NCBI GenBank assembly: GCA_033816765.1
Contig: CM066288.1
Location: 620,001 to 684,000 of the forward strand
Origin: Nothopassalora personata
Lineage: Eukaryota > Ascomycota > Dothideomycetes > Mycosphaerellales > Mycosphaerellaceae
Direction of reading: 5' to 3'
DNA: 64,000 bases
Shown here piece by piece: positions 1 to 13,200 of the stretch (positions are counted from its first letter, which is position 1; the number at the start of each line of letters is the position of its first letter). The notes below the pieces were generated by a model, which saw nothing but the letters and a program-made list of their open reading frames with translations, was not told the DNA's origin and made no database searches. Position numbers and translations under genes: made by a program.

Positions 1-3000
1 CTATAGCAGTCTCTTCTACCGATCTCGTATTACCTTAATTCCTAGAAACTAGGTAAGATCTCTAAGCTCGTGCATCTCGTACTTAGTAAGTAGACGCTTC
101 TTAATACTAAGTACATAGTCCTTATGCTTACGGTAATATAGTATAACTAGGTCGTCTACATAAAAGAAGAATATAACCTTATTATTATAGTAGATACATT
201 CGGAGTCCGAGAGAGGAACTATTCTAAGGGAGGCTAGCGTCTCGGTGAGGGAGTTGTACTATAATAAAGGGGACTCCTTCAGTCCGTAGAGGGCCTTAAC
301 TAGTTTAAGAGCGTGTCTATCGGTAGAGCGATCGATTCTAGGAGGCGGCTATAGATACATAGTGTATAGTAGGTCTAAGTTTAAGAAGGCGTTAATAACA
401 TTAAACTGTTTAGCTTCTAGGTCGAAGCTCGCGGCTATAGTACAGTAGAGGCGAAACATGCTTACTAGCAATGTAGCGGCGTATATATCTAAGTATATAC
501 CCTATAGATCGCCTCTTACGTATAGCCGGGCCTTAAAGCTCTTTAGTATACTATGCTTATCTAACTTGTACTTATACACCTACTTTAGCAGTAATGGTAG
601 CTAAAGTCCGTCCTCTTACTAAGCATTATAATCCTTCTCTTACTATATAGTCTATTTAAACGTGCCAGTTAAGACTACTTTAGTAAACTCTTTAGCTATA
701 GCTTTACGCTATTATTAGGCGAAGCGGTACTTTATAGCGGCTCGGTAGTTTAGAGGTTCGGACGGAAGGTTATCGCGGTGCATCGACGTAATAGTGTTAA
801 TAGTACGTATAGGGGAGGATCGGCGTGTTCGTACGACATCGTAGTACTTACGTCCTAGGTAACGAGGTCTCGGGCGGATGCCCGCTATCTAGCTAATAAT
901 AACGTTAGCGACTATAATATTATGTAGAGCATAGTAGAAGTAGGCGGTTCGGAGCCTCTTCCTAGTATCGGTAAGGGTGTAGTTAGAATTAGGGGAAAAC
1001 TTATCTATTTAACTAAGTTCTTCGAAGGGGATTACTAAAGGAGGAGCGGTAGCGACGTCTAGAGTCGTTAAAGCATCTATGTCTACTATAATCTCCTTAC
1101 GGTCTTCCTCTATAAGTGTATCTATCAATTACTACTTAAAGTCGTTAATATACTATTAAGACGCGTTACTGTTAACCGCGTTATTTTAATGGCTATTGTT
1201 ATAGTCGGAGTTCTCTATACTCTTATTAGTCGATAGTTCGACCCCGGATTTAACCTAGTCTCGTAAAAGTGTAGGGGTTGTAGCGTCATTTAATAACGGC
1301 CAATTAAGTAGCTAGAAACTACTATTACCTTTAGGTTAGTTAAATGTTACTAGCGCTCGGTGTTATAGCTAGTGTAGTTCATGCCTAAGTAGTAATTATT
1401 AATAGGCGTGTTAACGAGGGTTTTAATAGAGCGGCTACTATTAAGCCTATTCTTCTACCCCCTCGGCCTATGCTATGTCCTACTTATAGTGAGCTACATA
1501 TAGGTCGTAGTACTATTTAGGCTCTTTAGCCGGTTCTACTATTGCGATGTTCTTAATAGGGGTTAAGTAACTAGCAGTAAGAATTAATAGGTCGTAGAAC
1601 GTAGTCTTATTAAAGAGGACGTCCTTTACCCGCATAACCCTATCTTTCGATAGGTCCCACACCCTATAGATGTTAGTAGAGTCGTAGCCTATAAGGTATC
1701 CGATAAGTGCTCGTTCTTTAAGCTTCTTAGTCTTACCTAGTTAAGTAGTACTATAAATGTACACGTAGGCTAGGCAGCCGTACACTACTATATAGCCTAC
1801 ATTTAGTACCCTGCCTATTGCTAATTCGAAGGGAGTCTTCTAGCCTTTTAATTGGATTAGTGACCGCTAGAGAATGTAGACGGCAGCTACTATGCATTCA
1901 TTCTAGAGCTTTTTAGGTAGGCGAGCATAAATGCGGATTATACGAGACATCGTAATAATAACGCCGCCCGCTCGTTCTACTAGGTCCTAGTTAGACGCGT
2001 AATTAGTAGTGTTATACCACTCAATTTAATTATTGTTAATAGTTAAGCGGAAGGCTATACTAATAGCTACTTTATTATCGCTATAGAAGTAAATAAACCT
2101 ACGCCTAATGAACTTAATAAAGCTAAGTAGGCTATTAAAGTAAGCTAATACTAATAGTTAGTCCCTATTCTTAATAGTGAATTAAAAGTGCCCGTAGGTA
2201 TCTAAATCGTAGAAATGAACTAGGTAACGATCACTATTGTATACTAGTATAAACTTAGCTAAATCTATAGCTACGTACCTATAGGGAGTCATTACCCTAA
2301 TTAGCTTAGTCCTGTTAAACACTTTATGTACCTTAGCTAGGCTACATGCTCTATAATGTGTAGTAAGGGGTGCTTTAGGTGCATTAGGGTTAATGACCAC
2401 CCCCTTAACTCTAAACGGAAGCTAGTTAATGCGTTTAGCGCTAATATAGCCGAAGATTTAGTGCCACTAGCGGCCTAAGAGCTTACGGTGTTTAATAGGG
2501 GTCCTACTAGACGTTACTATACCTTTAGTACCCCCTATACTATTTATTACTACTATAACGGTACGGTCGCCGTTAGAGTCCTAAATAGGCGGTGTTTAGA
2601 TAGTATTACCCTTACTAATTATACTAATAAAGTGCGCTATGCGCTACTTCTTAGTAATCTTTAGTAGGATGCTCCTATTATTACTCGATAGCTATTTATA
2701 GACTATCTCTAACTAAGGCGGTATAACTACCTTAAAGAAGGAGATTGTGCTAGTAGGGCGGTGTAGGTCTATTAATTTCTTATTATTGTAATAGACTAAA
2801 TTAGTGCGTCCGTACTACTAAAGTCTAGCCGTCTCTATGCGTAAGTAGGAGATAACGTTCACATAAAAGCCTAGGCAATAGGCTACATCTAATAGGGTAA
2901 ATAGTATCCCCTCTATCTTTATACGAACCTTGCCTAATGCGGTAATAGGGAATGTCGTGGTTCCGGCTTAGATTAATAAGGTAGTTAGGCGCTCTATAAT

Positions 3001-3700
3001 GAATTCTACGCCCTACTAGTTATAGTGATTAATAAGATAGGTGTCCGAGCAGTTGTCGTATACCTAGCAATCCCTAAAGTTAAAGCTTAATTAGCTTATC
3101 GAGCTCGAAAGGATAGTAAGACTAGTAAAGCCGTGCGGTACTGCCTTACCCTTAGTAATTGCCTTATCTCGTTCCTTATCCGTATACCTATTGCGGTTTA
3201 ATACGCCTAGTAAGCGTTTACTATCATTACCTAAGTAGTAATTAATAAAGTGCTTCTAGTACTTCTTCTACTACTTAGAGCGCTAATCCTTTAATAGACG
3301 CTTCTTAGGGTTAACTACATCGTATAAATAGAGATTCTTATAACAACTCTCCTTAGGCTCGCCGGTAATGTTCTAGCAGCCGCTTAGCCTATCGTTATTG
3401 TTACTGTTCTTTCCTTTATTTACACCGTTACTACGGTTACGACTCTTATCGCCGCGGCTACGACGACGGTCGTTATTATTATTGTCGTTCCTACCGACTA
3501 TATCTACTATAGGCGCTAGTAGTAGAGGCTCGTCCTCTACTAAGGGTTCGCCTATAAAGGTTACGAAGACTAATCGACCGTTCGTAGTAACTAGGGTAGT
3601 GTCGCGTATCTATTCGAGGTATCGCTCGGTAAGCTTACTAAGCGAGAGCTTATTACGCTTCTACTCGTTATATAGTAATGCTCTATAGGTAGGAGTTTTA
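1..3700 (-). mobile_element. RIP-degraded Ty1/Copia retrotransposon relic, truncated by window start
   Basis: Read on the minus strand, the segment keeps the Copia order. Gag with a zinc-knuckle-like patch lies near 3.3-3.4 kb. The integrase region lies around 2.0-2.5 kb, where a 72-residue open stretch reads like the Copia junction of the GAG-pre-integrase and integrase core (ACSLAKVHK, then YVAIDLAKF, then YNSDRY). Reverse transcriptase runs from about 0.9 kb to the left edge, and the catalytic FYVDDLVI box is still readable at about 130-175. RNase H would lie left of position 1. TAG codons interrupt every frame and CpA/TpG steps are scarce while CpG is common, as expected of RIP. No LTR is visible, and the Gag end near 3.7 kb abuts an oppositely oriented Gypsy, so both appear truncated at the junction. 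Non-functional. Confidence 0.8.
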
Positions 3701-6700
3701 GGGAGTCGGGAATATCTTAAGGAGATTATTAGGGCGCAGTAAGGCAAGAGGCCTAAAGAACAAGATATGAAGGAATTTATCCGCCTATTTGTATCCTTAA
3801 GTGACCTAATTGAACCTAAGGATTTGGATAACAGCTCCCGAAGTCGCCTCCTCCTTTAGGGATTACTAGAGGGAGTCGCGAAAGCGGTCTACAAGGCTTA
3901 CGGGCTTTACCTAAAGTAACCTAAGAAGTTTAGGGACTTTTAGAGGATCATCGATAAAGCTACTAGTATCGTAGATAGTAAGGAGGGATAGAAAGCTATA
4001 TATATAGATTTCCCTCTTACTTTACCTTAGCTACACCGCTTAGTCGTAAAGTAAATGCCGCGCCTTAAGCCTAAGATTAACACGCTTAAGAAGCCTACTT
4101 CTAGGACTGTTATTAATGATAACCTTATCTAGAAGGTAGCTAAAATAAGCATACGTGCATACTAGCGCGGTCGCGTCGCGGACGCGGGTGCCTTCTACCC
4201 GAGCGAGAATTAACGCTCTATATAACCGGAGAGGCACGACCTAGATACTAAACTATAGGTTTACGCAATACAGCGTCCCCTATCGTAGAATCGTAAACAG
4301 TCTAAAGCGATAAATGGTTGTTACTATAACTATAGCAGTTCAAAGTACTAGGCTAGTAACTGTAGGGCGATAAGGTCCTTAATATCTCGGGGCTACGTAT
4401 ACCTCGCCCTAAACAACTAGTAGTATCTAGGGAAGGAAGGCGATCCGCGTCCTACTAAGTTCAACTTTCGGAGGGACTATAGTAAACCGAAACTGCTCTA
4501 TATGCTCCCTCTACTCGAAGAACATTATAGGCCGATCGAGTTTAATAACTAGTATAAGATTTCTGCACTACGTAAGTAATAGATAGGTAGGGACTACACT
4601 AGGGTAATAAAGGTTATACCTCCTAATTATTCTAAGCCCCCTCCTAACTTTAGGCATTTAATAGAGTATAGCTCTTAGGACGCACGGTCTAGCTAAATAG
4701 AGAAGGCTACTAGTACATATTAGGTCTTATTCGGAGAAAGTGAAGTGGAGTAGGCGGTCGACTTAGGCGAGCTTAACGAGGTATCTACCTATCCTATACA
4801 GTCTAATAAAGTAAAAGGAAAGGTACCCGTAGGCATTCTAAAGAATCCGTACCCGAGGACCCGGTCCTTAGCTTAGGATCTACGAGCCCGAGCTAAGGCT
4901 ACTAAGAAAGTTCGCCTACAATTAGAACAGGAGATCCGGTAAGCTAAGATTAACTAGTAGGAGGTTGAAATAATTAATGAAGTTAGTAGTTAAATAAGCG
5001 AAACTCAATTATTAGCTAAATCCGGGGAAACCCTAGGAAGGGGAAATAATGCCTAAGTAGATAGATTAGGGAACGATGCTAATAAAGGACTGCCTAAGGA
5101 TATGCCTATTAGTCCCGTAAACGCCCCCTTCGCATAAAGGAAGCGTATATAGAATGCTAAGACTATAAGGATTAATAACTACGTCCGACAATATAGTTTA
5201 GCTAGTGATAGCCCGGTTATAAAGGAAGAGGGTATTATCTACTAGATTGATTAGATCCTCTAGATAACGTTTCCTAATGTAAACGCCTAAGATTAGTTTC
5301 GATATAGTCGCTAGTTCGAGGCTGCCCTCTTCGGTCGCGTTACTAACACCTCCGCTCTTTAGGAGAAGCTCGCTATAGTACGACGCCTTATAGGAAAGGA
5401 CCCTAAGGTTCGGACTAGACAAGTAGTTACCTATAAAGATAAACCTAAGTATAATAAGGAGGTCTTCCGCGAAGATAGTTAGGCCTAGTATATCGGAGTG
5501 TATTTAACTATACTTTACTCTAAAGGAGTGGTTCCTACTACTAAGCTCTATAAGGACGTTAAGAAAATCGGGCTCTCTAGTGTCCTTAATAACTTTACTA
5601 TAGTCCCTAGTCCTTAGGTAGTAGCGGAGTTCGGGATAAACAAGAACTAGATTAGGTACCTAATTAACGAGGGTTCCGAGGTGAATATTATCGGCTAGAG
5701 GAACGCTTATAGATTTAGGTTACCGGTAATGTCGAGTGCTTAGCTTACCTTTCGAGGTGCTAGAGGGCGGGCCTAGTTTAAAGGTGTTGTAGGCAATTTA
5801 GATGTTTAGGTATTTAGGGTTCACTACTAAATAGACATGTTCATCTCCTCGGATCTAAACTTACTAACAATCCTAGGACGTTCGTAGGCCCGTAAGGTGC
5901 GACTCACTACCCGTAACTGCGATGATAGTTCATAGGAGGGGACTATTACTAGCCGTAAAGGTGAAAGTGTCATGTTTACTGCCCTAGTTAGCTCGGACAG
6001 GTGCAAGACCCTTTAAGAACTATTAAAAGCGTCGGGAAATAGAAGGGTAGGTTAAGTTACGGCGCTTAACCCACCGATTTACTAAAGCCGGATTTAATAA
6101 AATCAGTGAGGTTCTCGCACTGTCTCGGAGAAACCTCGGACTTTGATTTGCCGGTCCCGGGACCGGTAAATAGCTATAGTAAGGAAAATAGATACGACCA
6201 CGGCACGACGTAGCTATAGGAAGGCACGACGCATCTATAGGAACCCGGTAAGGCTCTAACGCCTAGTAACCATTTAGCTCACTTATTAGGATTGCTTAGG
6301 ACTACTAGAGTAAAGGAACGAGTTGCAGAAATTGGAATAGGCGCGTTTAAGGGAGATTCTATTACTAACGTTTATTCAGTTTAAGGGGATTGGCCTTCTA
6401 AGATCCTAAGGCAATCTACATTAAATGCTTAGGCACGAAAGCAATAAGTAGACTAACATATAGCTAATATTAGGATGCCGCAGGTCTTCACGATGTATAA
6501 GCGTAAGGCGGACAAGAAGAAGCTAGTAAACGCGAGCGTTCACGAACGCCTAGAATTATAAGTTAAGGGAGATATAGAATAGAAGCGTAGGGCACTATAC
6601 CTAGAATCTAAGATGCCTAAAGGATAAGGACCGTTCGATGAGAAGTACTTAACTAAGAAATTCTTAAGTATTAAGCGAGGTAGCCGAATCACTCTAGAAC

Positions 6701-9700
6701 GACTTACCTTAATTAAGGTTAGTATTAAGCTATTACTAATAGAAAGGGCCTTATTCGATGAGATGCTCTATAACCAGGAGGCAGTCCTTGCTTAGGATTT
6801 TAGTTACATAAGGCAAATTAGGCACGACGTTATGCTACCTTAGAAGATTAATACGGTCCCTTATAGGCCATAGTAGGCACGCCCTATCCGGCTGCACACA
6901 AGTCTTAGGGCAATTGTTAAGCGCATAATTAGAGCCCGGATTAAGAACAATATCCTAGAATACTTATAAGGGGCATATTCTAATAGCTAGTTCCTAGTCG
7001 TAAAGAAGGTTAATACCTCTAGAAGCGATGTGCCATATCGGTTAATTAACTTAGCTATACTCCTAAATAAGGTTACTATACGCGATGCTAACATTCCACC
7101 GGACACGGATAGCTTCTTAGAGGATTTTGCCGGTTGCCGAGTCGCTTCACTTATAGACCTGTTTTTAGGTTATAATTAGATCACTTTAGATAAGTCCTAC
7201 CGGGACTTAACAGCCTTTATAACCCCTCTTAGCCTAGTACGCAACACGACTCTACCTTAAGGGGCTACTAATTCGGTTGCTTAGTTCGTACGTACGGTAA
7301 TAAAGATTCTACTTAATTATATCTCGCATCGAGTAAAGCCGTTTCTCGATAACATCGGTATTAAGGGACTAACTAAGGACTATAGGAATGCCGAAGTAGA
7401 GCCTAGGCTAAGGAGATAGGTCGTTAAGCACATCGTCTCCCTAGATCTAGTTCTTACTAACCTAGAGAGAGCTAGTGCGGTGGTTACTAGAGGTAAATCC
7501 CAATAGTTATATAAAAAGCTTAAGATTGTTAGGTACGTTACTAGCCCGGATAGTCGCTATCCTAACCTAAAGGTTGTAGCTAAGATCCTAGACTAGCCTA
7601 CGCCTACCTATATTAAGGAGGTCCGCACCTATGTAGGGCTGTATATATACTTCCGGATATGGATTTCCTAGTTCGTTATCATCGCTCGACTAATGTATAA
7701 GCTACTAAAGAAGGGCGCCGACTTCACCTAGATAGAAAATGAGCAGTTCTCGAAAGAAGAGGTTACTAGATATCTTATGTAGGCTCTAGCCTTAGTTACC
7801 CTCTACTACTCACCTAGTACTAGATCCATCTTTATCTCAGTTAATGCTAGCGGCACTAGATGGGGATGTATCGTTTCTTAAGAATTAATAGACAGCACTC
7901 GACGGCGTTACCTAGTACGGTATAAGAGTGGAATCTAGAACGCGTTAGAATCCAGATATAATGCTAGTAAGCGGGAATGCCTTAGGGTCCTTAAGGGGCT
8001 TAAGAAGATCTAAAGATATATTACTAGCGTTAATTTTGTCCTTAAGGTTAATACTAAGACACTTATATAGCAACTTAACCGGCCGGCTTCGGACCTACCT
8101 AACTCGGCAATAGCCCGGTAGGTCGCATAGATTAGGCTATTTACATTCGAAGTGAAGCACGTTACGGGAGCTAGGTATACTAGCCTAGATGCCCTGTCTC
8201 GTAGGCCCTCTACACCTTAGGAACCTAGGGAAGCTAACGAAGACGAAGTCGACTAGATGATTAATAATAAGCTATTCGGGTACCCGGAGCCGGTCGACAC
8301 CTATCTAGTTGAAATCTAGAAAACACGACATCTCGGGGACTAATATTCTAAAAGCTCTTAGCAACTTACTTAGGTTATAGAAACTAGGACCCGGCCCGAT
8401 AGTGTTACCCGTACTAAGTACCGGCGACTAGTAAAGAAGAGCGTTAATTTCTTTATCCGAGACTAATTACTATTCTTCTAGAAGCGCCGAGGAGTACCGT
8501 TATAACTTGTAATTAACGATAACGAGGCTTAGAAGGAGATCGTTATAGAATGCTATAAAAGACACGGTTATCGCAGTACTAAGGTCGTGTACAACCTTAT
8601 TTCCAATCGGTATTACTAGGACGGGTGCTTCGCCGATGTCTCTACGTAGGTTCAAAGTTATGCTCCTTATAGGTTTCGCGAAGGCAACTAGCGCGCTAGT
8701 AAGCTTCACTTATCGAGCCCTTAGGTCATTAGTAAGAAGTGGTACTCGGACCCCGTCTAGGTGCATAAAAATAGATACCTCCTAGTTACGCGCGAAGCAC
8801 TTAGTAACTAGATCGAGGCTAGAGTAATAAGGGCACCTCCTAGCTCTAAGACGGTTACTAAGTTTCTATACGAAGATGTCTTCTGTAGGCACGGCTACTA
8901 TACTGAAATTGTGCTTAATAACGCTACGGTTTATACGGCTGAGGTTAAGCGGTTACTCGTGGGGCTTAGTATTCGAAGGATCCGAATATTACCGTACTAT
9001 CCGTAGTCTAATGCTCCGGTCAAGGCTAGATACCGTCCGATTCTTATAGCGTTAGTAAAGCTTATAAGGAACACATACCGCGGATAGGAGTAATAGGTAC
9101 CCGCTATATTATAGGCTAATAGAACCACGACCTGTCGTACTACTAGAATGACGCTAGCTTAGGTCCTATATAGCTATCGCACGATTCTACTAATTGAGGT
9201 TAAGCACCCGACGTAGGCGAATTATTAATAGGGATCGGTAAGAACGACTAAGGACCTACTTACTATACGTGTACGTTAACTCTAGGCTCGAGACCTTAGT
9301 TTAGAAGAGCTATATGCTTGAAGGAAGCGACTAAGAGAACTTAGTAAGGACTACTTTAATTCTTACCGGAATGTTAACTCTATTAGTTTCTAGAAGGGCG
9401 ACCTTATTATGAGATTCGATAAGCTATATAAGGATAACTTCTCACGTAAGATCGGTTACCGATAGTAAGGTCCATATCGGGTGTCTAGTGTCTCTAGGGA
9501 GTTTAGTACCTATATTCTTAAGGAACTTAATAGCACGCTAATAAAGGGTGTTTAGGCACGAGAAAACCTTAAGCTAGTTCTAGAGCTTCGCCCGGATGAC
9601 ATAGGAGTACCGAACTTAGATAATAGGACCGATCTCGTAATAGGGGAGGGAGAAGTCGCTAATAGCGTCGCTAATAGCGAAGACAGTAGTAATTCGAACG

Positions 9701-9900
9701 AGATCGAGCCTATCGCTAACGAAGACGTACTACCTATAGGAGTTAACAAAAAGGGATCGTATCCTAAACCGGAATCTAAGAAGCTATAGGTTAGGCCTTA
9801 TAACCTTTCTATAGCCGAAATTTCATAGTTTAGTAGGATCGAGGCTAAGAACTAATTAGTTAGTAATAGCGTATAGAGTTCACTTTCCTTAGGCATGTGT
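3700..9900 (+). mobile_element. RIP-degraded Ty3/Gypsy retrotransposon relic
   Basis: Plus-strand reading through TAG stops gives a complete Gypsy order. Gag occupies about 3.72-5.5 kb, with a CCHC knuckle at 4,319-4,365 in which three ligands read Tyr (Cys or His codons changed by TG to TA and CA to TA). The aspartic protease region is near 5.65 kb (LINEGSEVNIIG in place of a D-S/T-G core). Reverse transcriptase starts near 6.6 kb, with SLIDLFLGYN near 7.15 kb and the active site at 7,341-7,353 reading FLDN instead of FLDD. RNase H runs to about 8.2 kb (ending LDALSRRP). The integrase zinc domain and core occupy about 8.4-9.5 kb. Many in-frame stops make it dead. A palindrome lies between the protease and RT regions (6,147-6,170). 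LTRs were not identified. Confidence 0.82.
6147..6170. repeat. GC-rich palindrome, copy 1
   Basis: The core CCGGTCCCGGGACCGG is perfectly palindromic (6,151-6,166) and is flanked by TTTG on the left and TAAA on the right. The ends fit an ancestral TTTG...CAAA in which only the right CA has become TA. It lies between protease-like and RT-like coding of the Gypsy relic. Confidence 0.7.
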
Positions 9901-9996
9901 TGCATATGCCCTTTAGTTTATTAAGCCGATTCGGTTATCTAGACTTCACTTTATAGGGTGTTCTTACCTTAGTTAGACCTTAGTTAGTAGAGTCAC

Positions 9997-10022
9997 ATTT
10001 ACCGGTCCCGGGACCGGTAAAT
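9997..10022. repeat. GC-rich palindrome, copy 2 (perfect 26-mer)
   Basis: Same CCGGTCCCGGGACCGG core as at 6,151 and 14,628. Here both flanks are ATTTA and TAAAT, so the whole 26 bases equal their own reverse complement. It lies just downstream of the Gypsy integrase coding and upstream of the unrecognised RIP-degraded coding region. Confidence 0.75.
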
Positions 10023-10229
10023 CGGATCACGTAATAGCGTAGTATGCCCCTACCGAATGCTTACCTAGGTGGTTACTAGTACTGGTTTTCGGTCACATAT
10101 AGGGTTATCGGACCTTTAGTGTAACCTTAATAGCACTACTCTTACTACTTATAAGACCGGTCTCGGCGCTACTGCCTTATAACGGTTATAGGGACATACG
10201 CTAAGAGGCATACTTAAGCGCAGCTCTCT

Positions 10230-13200
10230 ACCTACTACTTCCTCTCTTTTTCTTTAAACACTAACACTATTACTAGAGCTACTAACACATCTATCTACCA
10301 CTACACATATTAGACGGTTCTTTAGCCTCTCTCTCTCTTTACGACCTTAACCTTCTTCGAAGCCCCTACCCTAACACTAAGCTTTTAAAGCTTACTATTA
10401 CTCTAGAGTGGTACTACGAGATAGCTAGCTCTTACGATCTTACTAATAGCGAATCCTAGTTATTATAGCTTTAGCTAGTCTATTGTTACGCCCGGCTAGC
10501 TCGAGCATAGCGCTTACTAGCACTATTACTAGTCTTACCCGCCTACCTTAGACCTTGTTCGAGTCTCTTCGCCTACCGGATAACGTTAAGCATGTCCTTA
10601 CTAATACGAACACGCCGAAGTCCGCCGCTAATGTTATATTCCGAGAGCTTAGTCCTTAGAAGCGGGTCGAGGTGTTAAAGGACTTCTATAAGGGCTTCGA
10701 GAAGGTGTTTAAAGACTACTCCGTCTAGGTTAACCTATTTTTTGAGGAAGTTAAGAGCGGCATAGGCAAGAGCTACTAGGATGAATTCCTTAGTAATAAG
10801 AAGCTCGATGTCTTATTTCCTATCGTCGGTAAGATTCGTAAGACCGGTTTAGAGATTCGTAACCGAGATAAGACTCTTCGAGCTACGCTTACCCGCTACT
10901 AGCTATAGTAGATAGATAATAAGATTCTTAATCGACGCGTCATCTCCGAGCTTTGCAATACTAATAGCGGGCGCCGCTAGTTCACGGCCTTCATTAACAA
11001 GTACCTAGATTATAGTAGGGCTATTAGTAGAATTTAGAGGGCACTAATCTAGCGTATAAGGATCGGCCGTAAGGGCATAGATCGTAAGCGAATTCTAGAG
11101 CCTAGTAATCTTACCCGGTGCGATAGGGAGGCTAAAGCACGTAGCATTAATCCGTAGTCGGCTAAGAGTAGGGAGATTATTAGAAGACAGCGCCTAGCCG
11201 TCTATAAGGATAGCCTTCTATACTTTATAGAGGGTACTATTACTAAGAAGTCCGCGTCCCCGGAGGATAGTATAGCTTAACCTAGACTATCTAGCTAACA
11301 ATAGCCTTAGCTACGTTAGCTACCGGGTAGTAAAGGTAAAGAACGTGTAAAGAGTACTACGCTAACTCTACTAGCCTCTACCTAGCCTACAGTCCTATCG
11401 AGAGGTGGTCGTAAGTCGAGTCGACTTAAGTAGCTCCGTATAGGCGAGAGTATAGGTAAGGGTATAACTACGCCTACTCGATCCTCGCCTAACCGAACGC
11501 TAGATAGCGCACCTATACGCGAGGGCAGTCCGCTAGGTACACCGGTTAGTACCCTACGATCTATTCCGGCCCTAACTAAGAATAGTAATCCGATACTTAC
11601 TATGTTACCTTCGACTATAATTAGGGATGTATTAGTCTTTAAGGGTTAGATCCTATAAGAAGACGAGGCCCTCCGGATTAAGCGCGCTAACTACACCTAT
11701 AATAAGCGGTATTATAGCATTAAGTTTAGAAACTCGATTAATATAGATAGTATTAACTAGCTACCTAAGTACCGGATAGCGGGCCTTAAGATGCTCGAAT
11801 ATGCTGTCTCGGACGTTCTTAAGAGGGATGGTAAGGTTAGCGCTATAATGTGCGATTAGCATGTTCGAGATTTCTACTATAAGGCCCTCTACTTCGTTAC
11901 GAATCCCGGTATTACCGCTAATACCCTATGTGAGCGCGCGCTTAAGGTCTAAGACTAGCTCTTTAAAGGCAAGAGTTTTTCAGCTATTAAGGTAAAGAAT
12001 GGGTCGTGGTTTCGCCCTAATAAGCGTAGTTAGAAGACTATTAACCCGCTTAGCTACCTCCGCGTTCGAGGCAAAGTCGGCACTACGAGTAGCATCGTTA
12101 CGCATGCTAACTATAACTAGATCCTCGAAAAATTCGGCATTAATAAAGCTAACTAAGCCGATCTTAATAGTACTAGTACCTACATTAATAGTAACATGCT
12201 ATACTAGTACAATAACGCTAAACTAGCACCGCGGGTTAAATTAGTTAGAGAAATAATAAGTCGAGAATTCGACGTATACCGATAGTACCTACGAGAATTG
12301 AATAAGGTTAGTAACGGCGGCGTCTACTAGAATATGTAGTATTCTCTAAGCTAATAGATCATGCGATAAGACCCCGGGCTATAGCTCTTATAAGTGGCGC
12401 TGTACCCTTAGTACTGCACTCGGTTTATCTCCTTCCCTAGGCCTACGATTTTTAGCTTTAATAGGGCTCATTAGGGGGGTGATGCGAACACTATAGTATA
12501 GTATACTAGGGTTAACTTAAACCTCGAAATTAAAAACTACTAGACTAGTAACCGGCTTAACATGCTATACTCTCTTAACTTAGAGGGTACAAGTAGGCCG
12601 GAGTTTTTACACGGTTTTTATAAGAAAGGGAATGCTAGAGAGTTTATCTAGTAGTGCTAGATTAACGACTACATAGAAGACGGCCAATTTAAGCGTTTCT
12701 TCTCGGTTAGGGTCTAAAATTACCTAAGTAAGAACAGCATTAGCTAGTTTAGAGAGGACCTAAGCGCTAGGCAAATGCGGGTAACTACTATAGGCGTTCT
12801 AATGAGGTAGGCCGCACATAAGAGGACACTACGTTAGATTAACCCTTACTTTATCGAGATCCGCGACGATAACTATCTCGAACTCTAGAGAAGCTAGAGC
12901 ATACACTAGGTAATAGACCTCTATCGTAACTTTAAGACGCTAAGTAAGAGCGCTATAGGGTTTAAGTATCGACGCCTAGTGTTACGGTTCGGTTCAGGAA
13001 GAACCCACAGCCACTCATTCTTCGGGAAGGACCGAAACTGAGCAGGTCGACTTCGCTCAGACTGATCAGCTCAGTGATCAGTTCGCTCAGTCTGCTCAGT
13101 GATCAGTCTGCTCAGTGATCAGTCTGCTCAGTCTGATCAGTTACGCCAAGACATGGCACTATATAGACGACGCTTCTTTACGAGTAGATAGGAGCCTCGT

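Noticed and set aside
1..13000. Abundant TAG with few TAA/TGA stops suggested a reassigned stop codon.
   Set aside because: TAG replaces codons expected for Gln and Trp exactly as CpA to TpA mutation predicts; genes after 22 kb use all stops normally.
13040..13140. CRISPR-like regular repeats in the solo LTR.
   Set aside because: Units are short, irregular CTCAG/TGATCA repeats within a eukaryotic LTR, without spacers.
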